A DNA stretch of 27,257 nt from UBA12545 sp051024685 (GTDB lineage: Bacteria; Bacillota; DSM-521; Neomoorellales; Neomoorellaceae): positions 1-27,257 of the forward strand of contig JAZHPA010000034.1 in assembly GCA_051024685.1 (NCBI GenBank). The letters are read 5' to 3'. The notes under the pieces were generated by a model, which was not told the origin of the DNA, searched no databases, and worked only from the letters and a program-made list of their open reading frames with translations. Made by a program: the position numbers and the translations under genes. Each line of letters begins with the position of its first letter. Position 1 is the first letter of the stretch. This document shows positions 23,630-27,257 of the stretch, one piece after another.

Positions 23630-24553
23630 TTAGCCTCCTAGCTGGACGTTTAGTCCATATTCTTGAAAGAAAGCCTTCAGCTCCTCCTGCCGCTCCTGGG
23701 GTATAGGTCTGGCGTCCAGGTCATATAGCCTGCCCAACTGTTCGTATTTTACCTTTCCGTACTCATGGTACGGCATGAGATCCACTCTTTCCACGCACCT
23801 TAAGCTAGCCAGCAGCTCTGCCGTGGCCTTTAAATTCTCACCGTCATCGTTGTACCCGGGTACCAAGGGCAATCGGATAATTACCGGTTTCCCCCTGGAA
23901 TCAAGCATCTTCAGGTTTTCCAGTATCCTCTCATTGGAGGCCCCGGTCTGCTCAATATGTTTCTTTGGCTGCAGCCCCTTAAGGTCAAACAGCAACAGGT
24001 CCGCTTCCAGGAGGGCCTGGACGCCCTCTTCGGACACGGTGTACCCGCAGGTATCCAGAGCAATATGGATGTAATGCTCTTTGCACTTTCTAATCAGTTC
24101 ACGGGTAAAACGTGCCTGGAACGTTGGTTCCCCTCCGCCCACGGTGACCCCGCCACCAGATGCGCGGTAAAACTGCTCATCCCTCCTTATGATTTCAAAT
24201 AGCTCATCCACCGTATAATATCTTCCAAAGCGGTCCAGGGCCCCCGTGGGGCACACGTCCACGCACTTCATACAGCCGCTGCACCGCTGCCTGTTAACCC
24301 GTACCTGCGCCTTTCCTTCGTCGGCACGCTCTAAACTTAAGGCGGCCTCCGGACATACAGGGATGCACGCGCCGCAGCCGTTGCACGCGGCCTTTATCAG
24401 TTTGATTTCCGGCACCGGTAACTGCCCCTCGGGGTTGCAGCACCATACGCACCGTAAGGGGCAGCCCTTTAGGAAAACAGTAGTCCTTATCCCCGGCCCG
24501 TCCACAAACGAGCCATGAATAATATGAAATACAACACCCCGGCTCTTCTCCAC
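23630..24553 (-). CDS. Glycyl-radical enzyme activating enzyme (radical SAM)
   Basis: A 307-residue activase of the PflA superfamily. The radical-SAM cysteines are C31, C35 and C38 (KGCPLRCVWC), followed by an insert with two further [4Fe-4S] motifs, C57-C60-C63-C67 and C91-C94-C97-C101, as in activases of the dehydratase, decarboxylase and benzylsuccinate-synthase types. The SAM-binding GGGEP and FIRLPL-type segments (GVTVGGGEPT; IIRLPLVPGYND) are present. It begins with GTG 24553, with AAGGA 9 bases upstream. It lies 163 bp downstream of the glycyl-radical-enzyme homologue. All metal motifs are intact, although the expected target glycine of that neighbour is not a glycine. Confidence 0.93.
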   Translation of the reverse strand: MEKSRGVVFHIIHGSFVDGPGIRTTVFLKGCPLRCVWCCNPEGQLPVPEIKLIKAACNGCGACIPVCPEAALSLERADEGKAQVRVNRQRCSGCMKCVDVCPTGALDRFGRYYTVDELFEIIRRDEQFYRASGGGVTVGGGEPTFQARFTRELIRKCKEHYIHIALDTCGYTVSEEGVQALLEADLLLFDLKGLQPKKHIEQTGASNERILENLKMLDSRGKPVIIRLPLVPGYNDDGENLKATAELLASLRCVERVDLMPYHEYGKVKYEQLGRLYDLDARPIPQERQEELKAFFQEYGLNVQLGG

Positions 24554-24716
24554 CTTAACCTATCCTTTCTGTTACCGTTCCTCCCCGCAGGCCTTTCTAC
24601 GCCCTTCCGGAAACAGCGCGCACACGAATTAAGAACAATTTCCTCCCCCAGAGTAACCTGTCTCCTTGAGGGTTCTCGGAAGGTCGCTTCGCGCCCGGAT
24701 CGGCAGGAGCCAATCT

Positions 24717-27095
24717 TCAGTATATCTCCTGGAACTCCATCCGCTCTATTATGTCGTTCTGCAGTTCAGTGCTTAATTCGACAAAGTAAGCACTATAGGT
24801 GGCGACTCTTACGAGCAGGTCGCGATACTTTTCCGGGTGCTTCTGGGCATCCCTCAAGGTATCACTGCTGACGATGTTAAATTGGACAAAGAACCCTCCT
24901 CCCTCCAGATAGCTTCTGATCATAGAAACAAATTTTCTCATCTTAGCCAGATCTTTCAACATGTCAGGGTTGAACTTCATGTTCAGGACGGACCCGTTGG
25001 TAACCCGCACGTGGTCCAACTTCGCTACCGACATCAATGTCGCGGTCGGTCCGCTTACGTTGCGCCCGCGGTGCGGCGAAATACCGCCGTCCGCCAGCGG
25101 CTCCCCGGCCTTTCTTCCGTCCGGCAGGGCTCCAACGATGTGTCCCATGGGAATGTTAGACGTAATCGTGGCCAGGGCCACGTTGGATACCGCTCCAGCA
25201 AAGCCAGGTGTCTTTCCCACCTCATCACTTAAGAGTCTTACCACCTCATTAACAATTGAGTCCACATAGTCATCGTTGTTGCCAAACTTTGGGGCATTCA
25301 GGAGCAGGCGCCATACTTCGTCATAACCCTCAAAGTCTTTATCCAGCGCATCTATCAACTGCTCCATGGTGATCTTTTTTTCTTCAAAAACTACCTTCTT
25401 AATAGCCGCCAGGGAATCCCCGACGTTGGGCACTCCTGCCAGCGATATAGCAGTGGAGATGTACGGTGCTGTTCCGCCTCTTATCACGTCTCTTCCTCTC
25501 TGTATGCACCCATGGTAAAGAGCCGACTGGATGGGGCTGGGGAGATACTCGGCAAAGAGCTGCTTATCCACATTTCGGAACAGCAGGCAAACCGGTATAA
25601 GAGCCTCCACCTGGCGCTTAAATGCCTTCCAGACCTCTTCATACGACTTGAAAGCCCTGGGATCTCCTGTTTGGGGGCCAAGCTGTTCACCCGTAAGCCG
25701 GGACCTGCCATTGTTCAGGGCTAACTCGAGCATGAGGGGTATATTGGTTAGGCCTCCCGGCAGGTCCAGCGAGTAGCCAGGAACCGTCGGACTGTTACAG
25801 CCTGTTATGGCATAATTACGAGCATACTCAATGGGCTTGCCATCGCGCAAAAGCTGCTGAATAACCGTCTCATCGCTCACAAACTTGAGCTTTCCCCGGA
25901 GGGCCTTGGCCACCTCACAGGCCTTCATCACAAAGGCATCTGGGTTTTTCTTGTGCACCCGTATAATGATGTCCTCGCAGTTTAAAGCAACTTCCTTTTC
26001 GGCCTCCAGAAAAAGGTAAGAGAGTTCGTTTACTGCATCCCTGCCGTCCGGGGTCAAGCCGCCCAGCGTAAAGTTGGCAGTTAAGGAGAAGCCACCGAAA
26101 ACCTTGGCGACCTCGGTGGGGTAAGGCAGCACCAGGCCGTTCACCTTGATGTATAACAGAGCTATGAGTTCCAGTACGTCGTCGTTGGTAAGCCTTCCTT
26201 CTTCCACGTCCTTTTTATAATAAGGATAGAGGTACTGGTCGGTCCTCAAGAAGCCCAGCCCGGGCCCAGGGGACTCCATCATGATAGCCAGATACATGAA
26301 CCACATGGACTGCAGGGCCTCGTGAAAGGTCCGCGCTGGGTTGGCCGGAACCCACCGGCATATCTCGGCTATCTTTTCCAGCTCAGCCTTCCGTTCAGAG
26401 TCCGTCTCCTTCTCTGCCAGACTGGCGGCGAGCTCTGCGTATCTTAGAGCAAAGTGCTTCGTAGCCTCCAGCTCCATATCCATGGCGGTCAGGAAGTAAT
26501 ACTTTTCCAGGTCCTCCAGTAAGGCCAGATTGAGCTTCGCCTTGGCCGCCTCTATCTCTTGCTGGATACCGTTTATTCCCTTGGTAAGAACTATTTCATA
26601 ATCCACACTGTTATGCCCATAGTACTGGTTGTTACCGCAAAAGGAAGCCCCTAGCTGAAGAACGCCCTCAAGCTTCCGCAGAGGCTGAGGTATGCGGGCG
26701 CGCCAGCGCTCATACAGCGATCTGCCCTTCCAGTAAGGCAGGCACTCGCGTAGCCTCTCCTTTTCTTCTTCCGACATGGGCGCAAACTTATCCCACTGTC
26801 TGCTGTGCAGCGTATCCATTTCCTCCAGGTACCACTCCCAGCGTAACTCTGGCGTAAGGATGCCCCCCCGTTTCTTACCCGTACCGCGGCCTACTATGAG
26901 TTCTCCGTCCTCGATACCGATAGTCATTTCCCTGAGCATCTTGTCGAGCGCTTTAGCCCTTCTGATTACCTCAGGCTCTCCCTCAGTTTCTTTGTAGGAT
27001 TGGGTCAAGAGCCAGGCTCTCTCCACGCATACCTCCGGCGGGGTAAGCATGGTCTCCCTCAATTTCCTTATTCTTTCCTTAGCCCTGGGAGTCAT
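24717..27095 (-). CDS. Glycyl-radical-enzyme homologue lacking the radical glycine
   Basis: A 792-residue PFL-like/dehydratase-clade protein, full length from PFL domain (ERAWLLTQSYKETEG, GELIVG, YWKGRSLYER, GHNSVDYE) to the C-terminal glycyl-radical domain (GRKAGEPLADGGISPHRG; FVQFNIVSSDTL). The thiyl-radical Cys is C433, but the motif is GCNSP where dehydratases have GCxE. In the radical loop, R763-V-A-T766-Y-S-A-Y-F replaces the normal RV(S/A)GY. Residue 766 is encoded by ACC (plus strand 24800-24798), and the flanking alignment is otherwise perfect. ATG 27095 follows AAGGAGG. Without Gly766 the usual activation cannot occur. It may use a separate glycyl domain, another mechanism, or be inactive. 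The original substrate class is unclear. Confidence 0.9.
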   Translation of the reverse strand: MTPRAKERIRKLRETMLTPPEVCVERAWLLTQSYKETEGEPEVIRRAKALDKMLREMTIGIEDGELIVGRGTGKKRGGILTPELRWEWYLEEMDTLHSRQWDKFAPMSEEEKERLRECLPYWKGRSLYERWRARIPQPLRKLEGVLQLGASFCGNNQYYGHNSVDYEIVLTKGINGIQQEIEAAKAKLNLALLEDLEKYYFLTAMDMELEATKHFALRYAELAASLAEKETDSERKAELEKIAEICRWVPANPARTFHEALQSMWFMYLAIMMESPGPGLGFLRTDQYLYPYYKKDVEEGRLTNDDVLELIALLYIKVNGLVLPYPTEVAKVFGGFSLTANFTLGGLTPDGRDAVNELSYLFLEAEKEVALNCEDIIIRVHKKNPDAFVMKACEVAKALRGKLKFVSDETVIQQLLRDGKPIEYARNYAITGCNSPTVPGYSLDLPGGLTNIPLMLELALNNGRSRLTGEQLGPQTGDPRAFKSYEEVWKAFKRQVEALIPVCLLFRNVDKQLFAEYLPSPIQSALYHGCIQRGRDVIRGGTAPYISTAISLAGVPNVGDSLAAIKKVVFEEKKITMEQLIDALDKDFEGYDEVWRLLLNAPKFGNNDDYVDSIVNEVVRLLSDEVGKTPGFAGAVSNVALATITSNIPMGHIVGALPDGRKAGEPLADGGISPHRGRNVSGPTATLMSVAKLDHVRVTNGSVLNMKFNPDMLKDLAKMRKFVSMIRSYLEGGGFFVQFNIVSSDTLRDAQKHPEKYRDLLVRVATYSAYFVELSTELQNDIIERMEFQEIY

Positions 27096-27115
27096 GTTTT
27101 ACCCTCTCCTCCTTC

Positions 27116-27125
27116 AACAATTGTT
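27116..27125. promoter_or_regulatory. Palindrome just upstream of glycyl-radical-type gene
   Basis: AACAATTGTT is a perfect 10-bp palindrome directly before the ribosome site of the gene starting at 27095. It resembles ACAAATGTTTGT in the promoter at 20870-20898 (both have AACAA/TTGTT-like halves). It could be an operator, or chance in an AT-rich leader. Confidence 0.3.
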
Positions 27126-27180
27126 AATCAGTGGCCGTAGCCCAAACCCTGGGGATCTATCCGACGACATCACACACCGC

Positions 27181-27257
27181 TCCTGAGTTATCCCCACTTT
27201 TTGCAGGGCAGGCCTGCTTGGGCTTGGAAGCGAGCGACTAAACCTGAGCGGTAGCCA
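27181..27257 (-). mobile_element. Right copy of inverted edge repeat (possible transposase 3' end)
   Basis: The reverse complement of this stretch matches 92-167 over its whole length and runs off the window edge. Read on the minus strand it gives SGLVARFQAQAGLPCKKWG and then a stop (TAA). The differences from the left copy are largely at third codon positions, so it resembles the C-terminus of a protein-coding mobile element. Both copies point inward, bracketing about 27 kb. Confidence 0.55.

Noticed and set aside
24554..24716. Possible small glycyl-domain gene between the glycyl-radical-type gene and its activase
   Set aside because: Minus-strand frames were read for an RVxGY-like motif and none was found; the gap is only 163 bp.

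Overview
The window reads as a catabolic gene island from an anaerobic, probably Firmicutes (Clostridia/Desulfotomaculum- or Moorella-like) chromosome. This is inferred from the oxygen-sensitive enzyme types (glycyl-radical-type enzyme and activase, 4-hydroxybutyryl-CoA-dehydratase-type Fe-S/FAD protein, enoate-reductase-type Fe-S flavoprotein, Mo/W-pterin oxidoreductase), the strong AGGAGG-type ribosome sites with many GTG/TTG starts, and the butyrate kinase/phosphotransbutyrylase pair. No rRNA, tRNA or CRISPR array was seen. All genes but one (a nitrilase-family hydrolase) are on the minus strand, so transcription runs from right to left.

Layout from right to left. (a) 27257-27181: one copy of an element also present, diverged and inverted, at 92-167 at the other edge. 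(b) 27095-21964: glycyl-radical-enzyme homologue, its activase, an Fe-S flavoprotein and a 3-hydroxyacyl-CoA dehydrogenase, closed by a terminator. (c) 21147-21941 (+): C-N hydrolase, divergent from (d) 20802-19609: a cupin and a short-chain dehydrogenase behind a good promoter. (e) 19413-15750: a carnitine/lambda-crystallin-type dehydrogenase, a beta-keto-acid cleavage enzyme, a thiolase and a nitroreductase, closed by a terminator. (f) 15610-9074: enoate-reductase-like flavoprotein, crotonase, 3-hydroxybutyryl-CoA dehydrogenase, a possible small membrane protein, a 4-hydroxybutyryl-CoA-dehydratase relative and a second short-chain dehydrogenase. (g) 8948-4255: ptb, buk, thiolase, and both CoA-transferase subunits. 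(h) about 4200-523: a broken small gene, a 46-residue zinc-ribbon protein, a Mo/W-pterin oxidoreductase and its two-cluster ferredoxin subunit. (i) The left edge holds a 5'-truncated, stop-interrupted PucR-type regulator beside the left repeat copy.

A coherent reading (inference): a free beta-hydroxy acid is oxidised and cleaved with acetyl-CoA by module (e), giving acetoacetate plus an acyl-CoA. The CoA-transferase and thiolases turn acetoacetate into acetyl-CoA. Modules (f) and (g) handle C4-type acyl-CoA esters and conserve energy through acyl phosphate. The upstream substrate is unknown. No acyl-CoA dehydrogenase/ETF, acyl-CoA ligase, transporter or intact regulator lies in the window.

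The most striking observation is that the glycyl-radical-enzyme homologue has the catalytic cysteine but carries threonine where the radical-bearing glycine should be, and Ser in place of the GCxE glutamate, although a complete activase gene sits next to it. The 4-hydroxybutyryl-CoA-dehydratase relative likewise keeps all cluster ligands while apparently departing from recalled active-site residues. These two genes are the best candidates for undescribed chemistry.
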